Of a stretch of DNA of 40,551 nt, positions 15,228 through 22,753 are shown one piece after another; positions within the stretch are counted from its first letter, which is position 1; each line of letters opens with the position of its first letter. Source of the stretch: Ruminococcus sp. (lineage in GTDB: Bacteria; Bacillota; Clostridia; Oscillospirales; Ruminococcaceae); the NCBI GenBank assembly GCA_017463375.1, contig JAFTPG010000022.1, forward strand, positions 1 through 40,551, given 5' to 3'. Made by a program: the position numbers and the translations under genes. The notes under the pieces are model-generated. The model made no database searches. It was not told the DNA's origin and worked only from the letters and a program-made list of their open reading frames with translations.

Positions 15228-15364
15228 TTATCTTTCCCTCCCTTGTTCAGAGGTTGTACGACGCCAAAGCATCGGACATCTATACTAATCATCCTGACGG
15301 ATGTTAGTCACATCTACCTCAAAAACCATACAGCAGATACAAACAAATTGATATTAAATAACAT
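15228..15364 (-). promoter_or_regulatory. Structured 5' leader of rpsU
   Basis: Minus-strand hairpins: CTAACATCC/GGATGATTAG (15307-15285, one bulged base, loop GTCA) and CGATGC/GCGTCG (15274-15259, loop TTTG). GAGGT (15320-15316) can pair with ACCTC (15254-15250), closing both hairpins in a three-way junction. Alternatively CCTCT (15253-15249) pairs with the ribosome binding site GGAGG (15241-15237) across a seven-base loop. These pairings exclude each other, which suggests translational control. No catalogued riboswitch is recognised. Confidence 0.5.
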
Positions 15365-15370
15365 AATAAT

Positions 15371-15399
15371 AGTTTACCACATTTTCACGCACTTGTCAA
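15371..15399 (-). promoter_or_regulatory. Sigma-A promoter of rpsU
   Basis: Minus strand: TTGACA (15399-15394, perfect), a 17-base spacer and TAAACT (15376-15371). The start point would be near 15364, leaving a leader of about 137 bases. Confidence 0.9.
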
Positions 15400-15426
15400 G
15401 CCTTTTTTTGAAGGTTTTCAACTTCG

Positions 15427-17832
15427 TTATTTTGCTACAATATTAACAAGTTTATTTGGTACATATATCTGCTTTATGACGCTCTTTCCGTCTACGGCTT
15501 CCTTTACCTTTTCCTCGGCAAGAGCCATTGCTATTACGGAATCCTTGTCAGCGTCTGCGGAAATCATGAGCTTTGCCTTGAGCTTTCCGTTCACCTGAAC
15601 AACGATCTCAATTGTGTTGTCCTTGCAGAGAGCCTCGTCATACTTCGGCCATGCCTGCTCGCTGAGAATATCACCGAACACGCTGTTATACATTTCCTCT
15701 GTGATGTGAGGAGCAAAAGGATTGAGCAGTGTACACAGAGTTCCGAACTCCGCCTTGTTGATGCTGCCGATTGCATAGATCTCGTTGATAAGAGCCATCA
15801 TTGCTGCGATCGCAGTATTGAACTTGAGCCCCTCGATATCCTCGGAAACCTTTTTAATAGTCTTGTGGAAGCTTGATTTAAGCTCCTCACGGTATTCGTC
15901 ACCGTCAACGAGAACCTCCTGAAGTGCCCACACACGGTCGAGGAATCTCTTACAGCCCTTGATGCTGGACGGACTCCACGGAGCTGTCTTTTCAAAGTCA
16001 CCGATAAACATCTCGTAGAGACGGAGCGTATCTGCGCCATAATCTCTTACAACGTCGTCAGGATTGATTACATTTCCTCTTGACTTGGACATCTTCTGAC
16101 CGTCCTCGCCGAGAATCATTCCGTGCGATGTACGCTTCATGTAAGGCTCAACCTGTGAGGTTACGCCGATATCGTAGAGGAACTTGTGCCAGAATCTGGA
16201 GTAAAGCAGGTGGAGAGTTGTATGCTCCATACCGCCGTTGTACCAGTCAACGGGCATCCAGTAGTCGAGTGCTTCCTTTGAAGCAAGCTGCTCCTTGTTG
16301 TGCGGGTCGCAATAGCGCAGGAAGTACCATGACGAGCCTGCCCACTGAGGCATTGTATCAGTCTCGCGCTTTGCAGGACCTCCGCAGCACGGACAGGTTG
16401 TATTGATGAAGCTTTCAAGAGTTGAAAGCGGACTCTCGCCGTTGTCGGTAGGCATATAGCTCTCAACGTCGGGGAGCGTCAGCGGAAGCTCCTCCTCAGG
16501 AAGCGCAACGTAGCCGCACTTGTCGCAGTGAACGATCGGGATAGGCTCGCCCCAGTATCTCTGACGTGAGAACACCCAGTCACGGAGCTTGAAGTTGACC
16601 TTGGTCTTGCCCTTGCCGTTCTCCTCGAGCCATTCCTTGATCTTAACCTTAGCGTCCTCAACAGAAAGTCCGTCGAGGAAGCCGCTGTTTGTCATGATTC
16701 CTGTTGCACAATCTGTAAAAGCTTCCTTTTCGATATCTCCGCCCTTTACGACCTCGATAATCGGGAGGTTGAATACCTTAGCGAATTCGTAGTCTCTTGT
16801 ATCGTGTGCAGGAACAGCCATGATTGCACCTGTTCCGTAGCTCATAAGTACATAATCGGAGATGAAAATCGGAATCTCTCTGCCGTTTACGGGATTGATG
16901 GCACGAACGCCTTTAAGCTCAACACCGGTCTTGTCCTTGTTCATCTCTGTACGGTCGAAGTCGGACTTTCTGGCAGCAGCTTCCTGATAAACCTTGATTT
17001 CCTCCATGTTTTCGAGCTTGTCTGCCCATTTTTCAATGTTAGGATGCTCGGGAGAAATTACCATGTAGGTTGCTCCGAAAAGAGTATCAGGACGAGTTGT
17101 ATACACAGTCAGGGTATCGCCTGTTGTTGTTGTGAAGTCAACCTCAGCACCTGTTGAGCGTCCTATCCAGTTCTTCTGAGTAACCTTGATTTTATCGAGG
17201 TAATTTACCTGATCGAGGTCGTCAAGGAGTCTCTGAGCGTACTCGGTAATCTTGAGCATCCACTGAGACTTGACCTTGCGGACAACCTCTCCGCCGCATC
17301 TCTCGCAGACGCCGCCGACAACCTCCTCATTCGCAAGAACTACCTTGCAGGAGGTACACCAGTTTACTGCCATTTCCTTCTTGTATGCAAGACCCTTCTT
17401 GAACATCTGGAGGAAGATCCACTGTGTCCACTTGAAGTACTCGGGGTCAGTTGTATTGACCTCTCTGTCCCAGTCAAATGAGAGTCCGAGTGATTTCAGC
17501 TGTCCCTTGAAGCGTTCAACATTGTTCTTTGTAACGATTGCAGGATGAATCTTATTCTTGATAGCAAAGTTCTCGGTAGGGAGACCAAATGCGTCCCAGC
17601 CCATCGGGAAAAGCACGTTGTAGCCCTCAAGACGTCTCTTTCTAGAAACGATATCCATTGCTGTGTACGGACGGGGATGTCCGATATGGAGTCCCTGTCC
17701 CGAGGGATACGGGAACTCTACAAGTGCAAAGAACTTAGGCTTTGAATAATCCGTACCTACACGGAACGAATGGTGTTCGTCCCAGTATTTCTGCCATTTC
17801 TGCTCTATGGCAGTGTAATCATATCTGCTCAT
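15427..17832 (-). CDS. leuS: Leucyl-tRNA synthetase
   Basis: 801 residues, the normal bacterial LeuRS length. Class I motifs are HIGH (49-52, within LHIGHPRPY) and KMSKS (580-584). A zinc-type Cys set (CTSCK...CERCG) lies in the ZN-1 region near 160-180. The CP1 editing domain includes [16 protein letters not shown] and [11 protein letters not shown] with the editing Asp, and the C-terminal domain ends in the tRNA-binding region. It attaches leucine to tRNA-Leu. No T-box leader is possible, because the previous gene ends 36 bases upstream, so expression depends on the long upstream operon. It is the last gene of that cluster. No clear terminator is seen before the rpsU promoter, so some read-through is possible. 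Confidence 0.97.
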   Translation of the reverse strand: MSRYDYTAIEQKWQKYWDEHHSFRVGTDYSKPKFFALVEFPYPSGQGLHIGHPRPYTAMDIVSRKRRLEGYNVLFPMGWDAFGLPTENFAIKNKIHPAIVTKNNVERFKGQLKSLGLSFDWDREVNTTDPEYFKWTQWIFLQMFKKGLAYKKEMAVNWCTSCKVVLANEEVVGGVCERCGGEVVRKVKSQWMLKITEYAQRLLDDLDQVNYLDKIKVTQKNWIGRSTGAEVDFTTTTGDTLTVYTTRPDTLFGATYMVISPEHPNIEKWADKLENMEEIKVYQEAAARKSDFDRTEMNKDKTGVELKGVRAINPVNGREIPIFISDYVLMSYGTGAIMAVPAHDTRDYEFAKVFNLPIIEVVKGGDIEKEAFTDCATGIMTNSGFLDGLSVEDAKVKIKEWLEENGKGKTKVNFKLRDWVFSRQRYWGEPIPIVHCDKCGYVALPEEELPLTLPDVESYMPTDNGESPLSTLESFINTTCPCCGGPAKRETDTMPQWAGSSWYFLRYCDPHNKEQLASKEALDYWMPVDWYNGGMEHTTLHLLYSRFWHKFLYDIGVTSQVEPYMKRTSHGMILGEDGQKMSKSRGNVINPDDVVRDYGADTLRLYEMFIGDFEKTAPWSPSSIKGCKRFLDRVWALQEVLVDGDEYREELKSSFHKTIKKVSEDIEGLKFNTAIAAMMALINEIYAIGSINKAEFGTLCTLLNPFAPHITEEMYNSVFGDILSEQAWPKYDEALCKDNTIEIVVQVNGKLKAKLMISADADKDSVIAMALAEEKVKEAVDGKSVIKQIYVPNKLVNIVAK

Positions 17833-17868
17833 TTATAATCATTCCTTTATATTAATATATCACTTATG

Positions 17869-18243
17869 TCACTTTTTGCCAATCTCAGACCATTTGTTTG
17901 CAAACTGCTCTCTGACGTTCTTCTGAAAAATCAGTCCTGCCGCACAAACTATATCTGCTGCACCTTCAAGCAGGTATACAATGTATCTCCAGTCATTGCC
18001 GAGATTTGAAACATTTGTGCCGATATGCTGAAGAACAACTATGATCAGCACAGCTGCAACAACATAGTTCAGGTACATAAGCCCTGTATACAGCGCCGCA
18101 GCCTCGAGCACAGAGCGTATCAGACCGGCTGCCGAGCCTCCGCCGATAATCATATTGAATATTTCCTTGATTATCAGATAAAGTCCGATGAAAACAGCTG
18201 TATTGCGTCCTGCCCTGTTGTTGGTTCTGAACAAGCCAATCAC
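17869..18243 (-). CDS. Integral membrane protein of unknown function between rsfS and leuS
   Basis: 124 residues with three or four hydrophobic segments: about 16-34 (TAVFIGLYLIIKEIFNMII), 42-58, 58-75 (LNYVVAAVLIIVVLQHI) and 85-105 (YIVYLLEGAADIVCAAGLIF), with a charged C-terminus. I do not recognise a family. The GTG at 18243 overlaps the rsfS stop by four bases (GTGA), but AAGGAG is then too close. A TTG at 18234 lies eight bases after AAGGAG and could be the real start, three residues shorter. Its place in a conserved rsfS-leuS neighbourhood does not reveal a function. Confidence 0.7.
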   Translation of the reverse strand: MIGLFRTNNRAGRNTAVFIGLYLIIKEIFNMIIGGGSAAGLIRSVLEAAALYTGLMYLNYVVAAVLIIVVLQHIGTNVSNLGNDWRYIVYLLEGAADIVCAAGLIFQKNVREQFANKWSEIGKK

Positions 18244-18599
18244 TCCTTAACAATATACTGACTTATATCAATCTGTTCGCCGTCAGCCCAGAGTCTCTCG
18301 AGCTGATAGAAGTTTCTGGCTTCCTTATAGAAAACATGAACGATGATATCCGCATAGTCGAGGATGATCCATGTATTTCCTGTATCTGATTCACGTCTCT
18401 CAGGCTCGATTTCCTCCTGCGAGAGCTGAAACTCTACCTCGTCTGCAAGAGTTCTTGTGTGAGTATTGCTGTTGCCGTTTACGATTACGAAATAATCCGC
18501 AAGAATCGTAAGGTCGGTAACCTTTATCGCCTGAATATCCTCACCTCTCTTGGAATCGAGAGTTCTTATAATTTTTTCAAGTTTTTCCTGCTGTGTCAT
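18240..18599 (-). CDS. rsfS: Ribosomal silencing factor RsfS (YbeB/Iojap)
   Basis: 119 residues with the RsfS signature: an N-terminal helix, then KVTDLTILADYFVIVNGNSN, later RESDTGNTWIILDYADIIVHVF and the terminal FYQLERLWADGEQIDIS. RsfS binds uL14 on the 50S subunit and blocks subunit joining, reducing translation under starvation. It sits in the order nadD-yqeK-LCP-rsfS that is conserved in Firmicutes. The ATG at 18599 follows AAAGG. Its stop overlaps the next start by four bases. Confidence 0.95.
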   Translation of the reverse strand: MTQQEKLEKIIRTLDSKRGEDIQAIKVTDLTILADYFVIVNGNSNTHTRTLADEVEFQLSQEEIEPERRESDTGNTWIILDYADIIVHVFYKEARNFYQLERLWADGEQIDISQYIVKE

Positions 18600-18617
18600 A
18601 GCTTACTGCCTTTCTTT

Positions 18618-19931
18618 TTAATAGCTTTCAGAGGAACTGTAGTCATCTTCCTCTTCGGATACCGCTTCGGCTGCCTCTGTCTTTGCCTGACCCGGCTCTG
18701 CACCGTTTTTGAGGTCCTCGAGAGTATCCATTGTATTGTCGTTATTTGTTGTTCTGTAGTCTGTTATAAGCTCCTCAAGAGCACTTTCCTCGAGAATGAG
18801 GTCATGCTGATACGGTCTGTAGTACTCATTGAGCATATCAATTGTCGCCTGCTTATGAACAGACCACACTGAATATGCCTGACCGTCAGCTGCGTAAAAA
18901 TCTGCACCCTCGCCCGGAACCATGTTTACCTGAACGTTCTCCATTGCGACTGTTGACGCAAAATCGGCAAGCATGCTGATATTCTCAACGCTGAGGTCGG
19001 TATGAATATACTCGTTGTCGTAAATCTCCTTGAGGTAACCGTAGAACGCAAGGCTGCCCTCTTCCTCATAGATGTTGAGGAGCTTCTCCATTGCAGCTGC
19101 AAGGAAAACACGCTGATTCTTCACACGTCCGATATCTCCCTCCGAGAAGCCGTGACGGTAGCGCACAAACCATTCTGCCTGCTGACCGTTGAGAATGCTT
19201 TCTCCTGCGGGAATAATCTTATCAGCCTCATACATGATCTGCTCATCGAGATTAACGGGAATTCCTCCTACAAGGTCTACCATATCAACGATATCATAGC
19301 AATGCGTAGTAATGTACGCGTCGATCGGTATGCAGAAATTTTCCTGAACGGCATTTACCACGTTCTGAATTGCAGATTTATTTACATCTCCCGAACCGTA
19401 AATACTGTTGAACTTGCCGGTTACATTCGATGTATAAGTAGGCATGAACGTATCACGGGGGATCTGAAGGACATTGATCTTGGCTGCTGCTATATCAAAC
19501 TGGAAAATCCAGTTTACATCGCTTCGGGTACCATCCTCGTCAAAACCAAGGAAGAGTACAGAATACTGTCCCTCGATGGTCTGAGGAAGGTCAAGGCCGT
19601 CAGAGAAATCCTCATGCACGATCTCGGAGTTGACGTTGAAGTCCTGCACAGGAGTTTCAAGGTCGCCTTCGACATTAAGCGGCTGCCATCTCTTGATAAA
19701 GGTTATGATAGAAATGCTTTCAGTCGGCTTTCCGTTTTTATTATATGCAATTATCGGCATATTTAATATCATCAGAAGTATTATCACAAGACTGCACAGA
19801 ACAGACGCTGTCTTTACTAAAACATTTTTAGCTTTTCCCGATTGCTTGGCAGCAGGCACGCTCTCATAATAAGACTGCCGTGATTCTACAGTTTTTCCGC
19901 CTCTGCGATATGTTTTATCATTGCGTTTCAT
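18618..19931 (-). CDS. LytR-CpsA-Psr (LCP) family protein
   Basis: 437 residues: a basic cytoplasmic head (about 1-38), one membrane segment (about 40-63, VKTASVLCSLVIILLMILNM), a linker, then the extracytoplasmic LCP domain (about 120-300). Key segments are VLFLGFDEDGTRSDVNWI, VLQIPRDTFM, GKFNSIYGSG and the Arg-rich RYRHGFSEGDIGRVKNQR, which contacts the polyprenyl pyrophosphate in characterised LCP enzymes. LCP proteins transfer teichoic acid or capsular polymers from lipid carriers to peptidoglycan. The last 60 residues are polar, Glu/Ser-rich and probably disordered. The start overlaps the yqeK stop by four bases (ATGA). The polymer it attaches is unknown. Confidence 0.93.
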   Translation of the reverse strand: MKRNDKTYRRGGKTVESRQSYYESVPAAKQSGKAKNVLVKTASVLCSLVIILLMILNMPIIAYNKNGKPTESISIITFIKRWQPLNVEGDLETPVQDFNVNSEIVHEDFSDGLDLPQTIEGQYSVLFLGFDEDGTRSDVNWIFQFDIAAAKINVLQIPRDTFMPTYTSNVTGKFNSIYGSGDVNKSAIQNVVNAVQENFCIPIDAYITTHCYDIVDMVDLVGGIPVNLDEQIMYEADKIIPAGESILNGQQAEWFVRYRHGFSEGDIGRVKNQRVFLAAAMEKLLNIYEEEGSLAFYGYLKEIYDNEYIHTDLSVENISMLADFASTVAMENVQVNMVPGEGADFYAADGQAYSVWSVHKQATIDMLNEYYRPYQHDLILEESALEELITDYRTTNNDNTMDTLEDLKNGAEPGQAKTEAAEAVSEEEDDYSSSESY

Positions 19932-20542
19932 TTAAGCTCTCTCCTTGAATCAGCGTTGCTTATGTTTTTCTCTTCCTTATGAATGCGTGTATAGAAATTA
20001 TATCCCTCCGCCGTGCAAAGAGGAAGCAGTCCGTTTTTCTTCACAACCGACTTCACTGAAAAAGCAAACGCCTCACGCATTGCTTCATTCAGGCTGCTGT
20101 ACGCAAGCTTTCTCATCTTTTCGACATCCTTATAGGTTCTGTCTGCGGAGATCAGGTCTCCGAGATATACTATCTCTTCAAGGCGCGTCATTCCGGCTCT
20201 TCCGACTGTATGGAAGCGTATTGCATTTACGATATCAATATCCTCGATTCCGAAACGGATTTTGATAAAATATGCTCCTGCAATTCCGTGCCAGAGCGAA
20301 TGGGTCTCCAGCTCCTCACGGCAGACGGAAAATCCGCTTTCAAGCACCAAAGCCTTCTGCTCTTCGGGATCCATCTCCTTGCAGATATCATGAAGAAGCC
20401 CTGCAAAATATGCTTTATCGGGATCCTCGCCGTACTTCAGAGCAAGCCTGCTGCACTCCTCAGCAACATTTATGCTGTGATTATATCTCTTCTGCGACAG
20501 AATTCCTTTAAGATACCTTTTCTTTTCTTCCGAATTATACAC
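19928..20542 (-). CDS. yqeK: YqeK-type HD-domain nucleotide phosphohydrolase (Ap4A hydrolase)
   Basis: 204 residues with an HD domain: H22 in YNHSINVAEEC, H51-D52 in GLLHDICKE, H81 and H85 in HSLWHGIAG, H111 in IRFHTVG, and a later Asp in YLGDLISADR. This is the YqeK pattern. Members hydrolyse diadenosine tetraphosphate symmetrically to two ADP with a di-iron centre. It directly follows nadD, as in most Firmicutes, where the pair is sometimes fused. The start is GTG 20542 with GAGGTG upstream. The C-terminal 20 residues are charged and variable. Confidence 0.92.
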   Translation of the reverse strand: MYNSEEKKRYLKGILSQKRYNHSINVAEECSRLALKYGEDPDKAYFAGLLHDICKEMDPEEQKALVLESGFSVCREELETHSLWHGIAGAYFIKIRFGIEDIDIVNAIRFHTVGRAGMTRLEEIVYLGDLISADRTYKDVEKMRKLAYSSLNEAMREAFAFSVKSVVKKNGLLPLCTAEGYNFYTRIHKEEKNISNADSRRELK

Positions 20543-20553
20543 TAAAGCTCACC

Positions 20554-21162
20554 TCATTCCAAAGTGTTTTGACAATATAATCCTTTCAATCTAATATATT
20601 GTACTACATTTTCATCAAGATAGCAAGTCAAATCGGAATTTTTTTCTATTTTTTCACGAATTATGCTCGAGGATATCATTTTCGGAGCCGTTCTGCTGAT
20701 GAAGATACGTCCGTACTGCGACAATTCCTCCGCCTTTTTTTCAAGAAGCTCCATATCGCCGTCCTGTCTTGAGACTACCGCAAGAGCGGCGTTTTCAAGG
20801 ATTTCCGTGAATCTGTACCACTTGTCGAAGCTCAGGAGCATATCGCTCCCCACCAGCAGATAAAGCTCATCGTCGGGATAAAGCTCTCTGAAATGCTCCA
20901 CCGTGTAGACCGAGTAGCTCACACGGTCGGATCTCAGCTCGTAGTCGCAGACCTCCAGTCCCTCACGACCACTGCTTGCAATGCGGAGCATCTCCAGTCT
21001 GTCCTCGCCTGAAACATACTCGTCGCTGGAACGGTGCGGAGATATCCTCGACGGAACAAAAAATATTCTATCAAGTCCCAGCTCACGCTTAACCGTCTCC
21101 GCAAGATGTATATGCCCGTTATGAACCGGATTGAAGCTTCCGCCGAATATTCCTGTTTTCAT
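20554..21162 (-). CDS. nadD: Nicotinate-nucleotide adenylyltransferase
   Basis: 202 residues from ATG 21162, preceded by AGGAG. The upstream in-frame extension to 21252 has no site and is Lys/Arg-rich noise. The nucleotidyltransferase motif GGSFNPVHNGH (7-17) with the catalytic HxGH-like HNGH, and the second motif ISSSIIREKI near the C-terminus, are intact. LYLLVGSDMLLSFDKWYRF is typical of NadD. It adenylates nicotinate mononucleotide in NAD synthesis. It lies between the flavoprotein gene (one base away) and yqeK (11 bases). Confidence 0.96.
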   Translation of the reverse strand: MKTGIFGGSFNPVHNGHIHLAETVKRELGLDRIFFVPSRISPHRSSDEYVSGEDRLEMLRIASSGREGLEVCDYELRSDRVSYSVYTVEHFRELYPDDELYLLVGSDMLLSFDKWYRFTEILENAALAVVSRQDGDMELLEKKAEELSQYGRIFISRTAPKMISSSIIREKIEKNSDLTCYLDENVVQYIRLKGLYCQNTLE

Positions 21163-21163
21163 G

Positions 21164-21868
21164 CTATTTCTCCTGTTTCCACGGTCTTTTTCCTGATGTC
21201 CAGCCCTTTTCTCTCCAGTACGAGCCATCAGCTCCATTCTCACTTCCTGCATGAATCTTGCTCATGGCAAAAAACAATATCCTGCTTTTAAAACTTGCTC
21301 TCTTCTTTATACCGGAAGAAATGATTTTCTTTGCCAGCTTAGCAGTTCTGCGGTCGAGCTTCTCTTTAATGGAATCCTTTACTCCATCCCATGAGACTTC
21401 CATAACAGCCGTTCCCAGAGTATATATTCTAGGAACGCCCCAGAATGAAAGGCTGTCTTTCATATCCTTGTTGGCGCTTTTCATACCTGCGCCAGCTGCT
21501 GTGGAGACCACTACCGCCTGCTTGGAGAACATTTTCTCCTCGGGACGATGCACAAGCCATCTCCAGCCGTAGTGGTCAAGCCATGCCTTCATTGAACCTG
21601 TACAGTGATATACATACACAGGTGAAGTCAGAATAATGACATCAGCAGCGTCGACTGCTTCGGTTATCGGATGCAGCTTCTCATAATGGGGGCATCTCTC
21701 CTCACTCTCAGTAAAGCATTTAACACATCCGCAACAGAAATCCGAAAAATCTCTCGGCAAAAAGAATTCAGTAATATCCTCATCTGACGTCAGCTTCTGT
21801 GCAAGCATATGTCCGGCATGCCATGTCGAACCTTTATGATTCTGTCCGTTTACAACTACAACCTTCAT
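21164..21868 (-). CDS. Flavodoxin-like NAD(P)H-dependent FMN reductase family protein
   Basis: 234 residues from ATG 21868, which lies one base after the yhbY stop. A TTG six codons earlier overlaps yhbY. MKVVVVNGQNHKGSTWHAG is the FMN-phosphate loop of the NADPH-dependent FMN reductase fold, and ILTSPVYVYHCTGSMKAWLDH is the flavin-ring loop. A Cys cluster, FCCGCVKCF followed by CPHYE, resembles the iron-sulfur flavoproteins of anaerobes, although the exact spacing for a 4Fe-4S site is not certain. The C-terminal 60 residues are basic. The substrate is unknown. It is not a usual member of the yhbY-nadD neighbourhood, which suggests a lineage-specific insertion. Confidence 0.82.
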   Translation of the reverse strand: MKVVVVNGQNHKGSTWHAGHMLAQKLTSDEDITEFFLPRDFSDFCCGCVKCFTESEERCPHYEKLHPITEAVDAADVIILTSPVYVYHCTGSMKAWLDHYGWRWLVHRPEEKMFSKQAVVVSTAAGAGMKSANKDMKDSLSFWGVPRIYTLGTAVMEVSWDGVKDSIKEKLDRRTAKLAKKIISSGIKKRASFKSRILFFAMSKIHAGSENGADGSYWREKGWTSGKRPWKQEK

Positions 21869-21869
21869 A

Positions 21870-22163
21870 TTACAGCTTGATATCAATCACAGACTCTTTG
21901 GGATTTCTTTTGAAGAGCACAAATTTTGTTCCGATAACCTGAACGACATCAGCTCCGACAGCCTCAGCGATCTCGTCAGCCGCTTCTCTTGCTGTATAGC
22001 CTGAATTATCGAGAACTCTGAGCTTTATAAGCTCTCTTTTGCGGAGCGCTTCTCCGATTTCCTTGCAAAGAGTCTCGGTAACTCCGCCCTTGCCGATCTG
22101 GAAAATAGTTTCATAAGAAGCGGCAATTCCTCTGAGAGTAGCTCTCTGTTTACTTGTCAGCAT
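21870..22163 (-). CDS. yhbY: YhbY family RNA-binding protein (CRM domain)
   Basis: 97 residues from ATG 22163. TTG 22169 would add two residues. The protein is a single CRM domain: MLTSKQRATLRGIA, then FQIGKGGVTETL with the GxxG RNA-binding loop, and QVIGTKFVLFKRNP at the end. YhbY associates with pre-50S subunits and is thought to assist ribosome assembly. The rdgB TGA stop ends two bases before this ATG, so the genes are coupled. In many Firmicutes yhbY sits between obg and nadD, but obg is not in this window. Confidence 0.93.
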   Translation of the reverse strand: MLTSKQRATLRGIAASYETIFQIGKGGVTETLCKEIGEALRKRELIKLRVLDNSGYTAREAADEIAEAVGADVVQVIGTKFVLFKRNPKESVIDIKL

Positions 22164-22165
22164 AA

Positions 22166-22753
22166 TCAATCACAATACCTTTCGTTTAAATAATCGTATA
22201 AGTTTTTCAGAGCAGCTGCTCTGTGGCTGATTTTATTTTTTTCCTCTGCGGACATCTCCGCAAGAGTCCTGTCACCGTACACAAATACGGGGTCATATCC
22301 GAAGCCGTTGGTTCCCTTGGACTCATATCCGATTTTTCCGATACAAGCTCCCGACACTGTTTTTGTTTCATTGCCGTCTTTGAAGGCTATCGAGCACTCA
22401 AAATATGCACGCCTGCTTTCGTCGGGAATATCCTTCATCGCTTCAAGAAGCTTGGCGCATTCCTCTCCCTTAGGAGCAAATCTCGCTGAATAGATGCCAG
22501 GTGCTCCGTCAAGAGCGTCAACGCAGAGTCCGCTGTCATCGGCAATTACCGGCAGCTTCACTATATCGTAGACTGCCTTTGCCTTGATCATTGCGTTTTC
22601 CGCAAATGTCGAGCCGTTTTCCTCGGGTTCAACGTCAGCTCCCGCTTCTCTCTGCGAGAGAACCTCTATTCCGAGAGGAGCAAGAATTTCTCTTGTCTCG
22701 GAAAGCTTATTGGCATTATTTGTTGCCATTACAAGTTTTTTCAGCATTATCAT
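22166..22753 (-). CDS. rdgB: XTP/dITP diphosphatase (RdgB/HAM1)
   Basis: 195 residues. The family signatures are near the start (VMATNNANKLSE), in the middle (ENAMIKAKAV and ADDSGLCVDALDGAPGIYSA) and near the end (GFGYDPVF and KNKISHRAAAL). It removes non-canonical purine nucleotides (XTP, dITP) to nucleoside monophosphate and pyrophosphate, protecting DNA and RNA. GGAGGAG, which lies in the last codons of ftsY, is six bases before ATG 22753, and the ATGA overlap couples it to ftsY. Confidence 0.95.
   Translation of the reverse strand: MIMLKKLVMATNNANKLSETREILAPLGIEVLSQREAGADVEPEENGSTFAENAMIKAKAVYDIVKLPVIADDSGLCVDALDGAPGIYSARFAPKGEECAKLLEAMKDIPDESRRAYFECSIAFKDGNETKTVSGACIGKIGYESKGTNGFGYDPVFVYGDRTLAEMSAEEKNKISHRAAALKNLYDYLNERYCD

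Noticed and set aside
17833-17868. Possible T-box before leuS
   Set aside because: Only 36 bases separate leuS from the preceding gene, too short for a T-box leader.
19002-19766. 254-residue open frame on the plus strand
   Set aside because: Fully antisense to the LCP gene, without start signals or known motifs.
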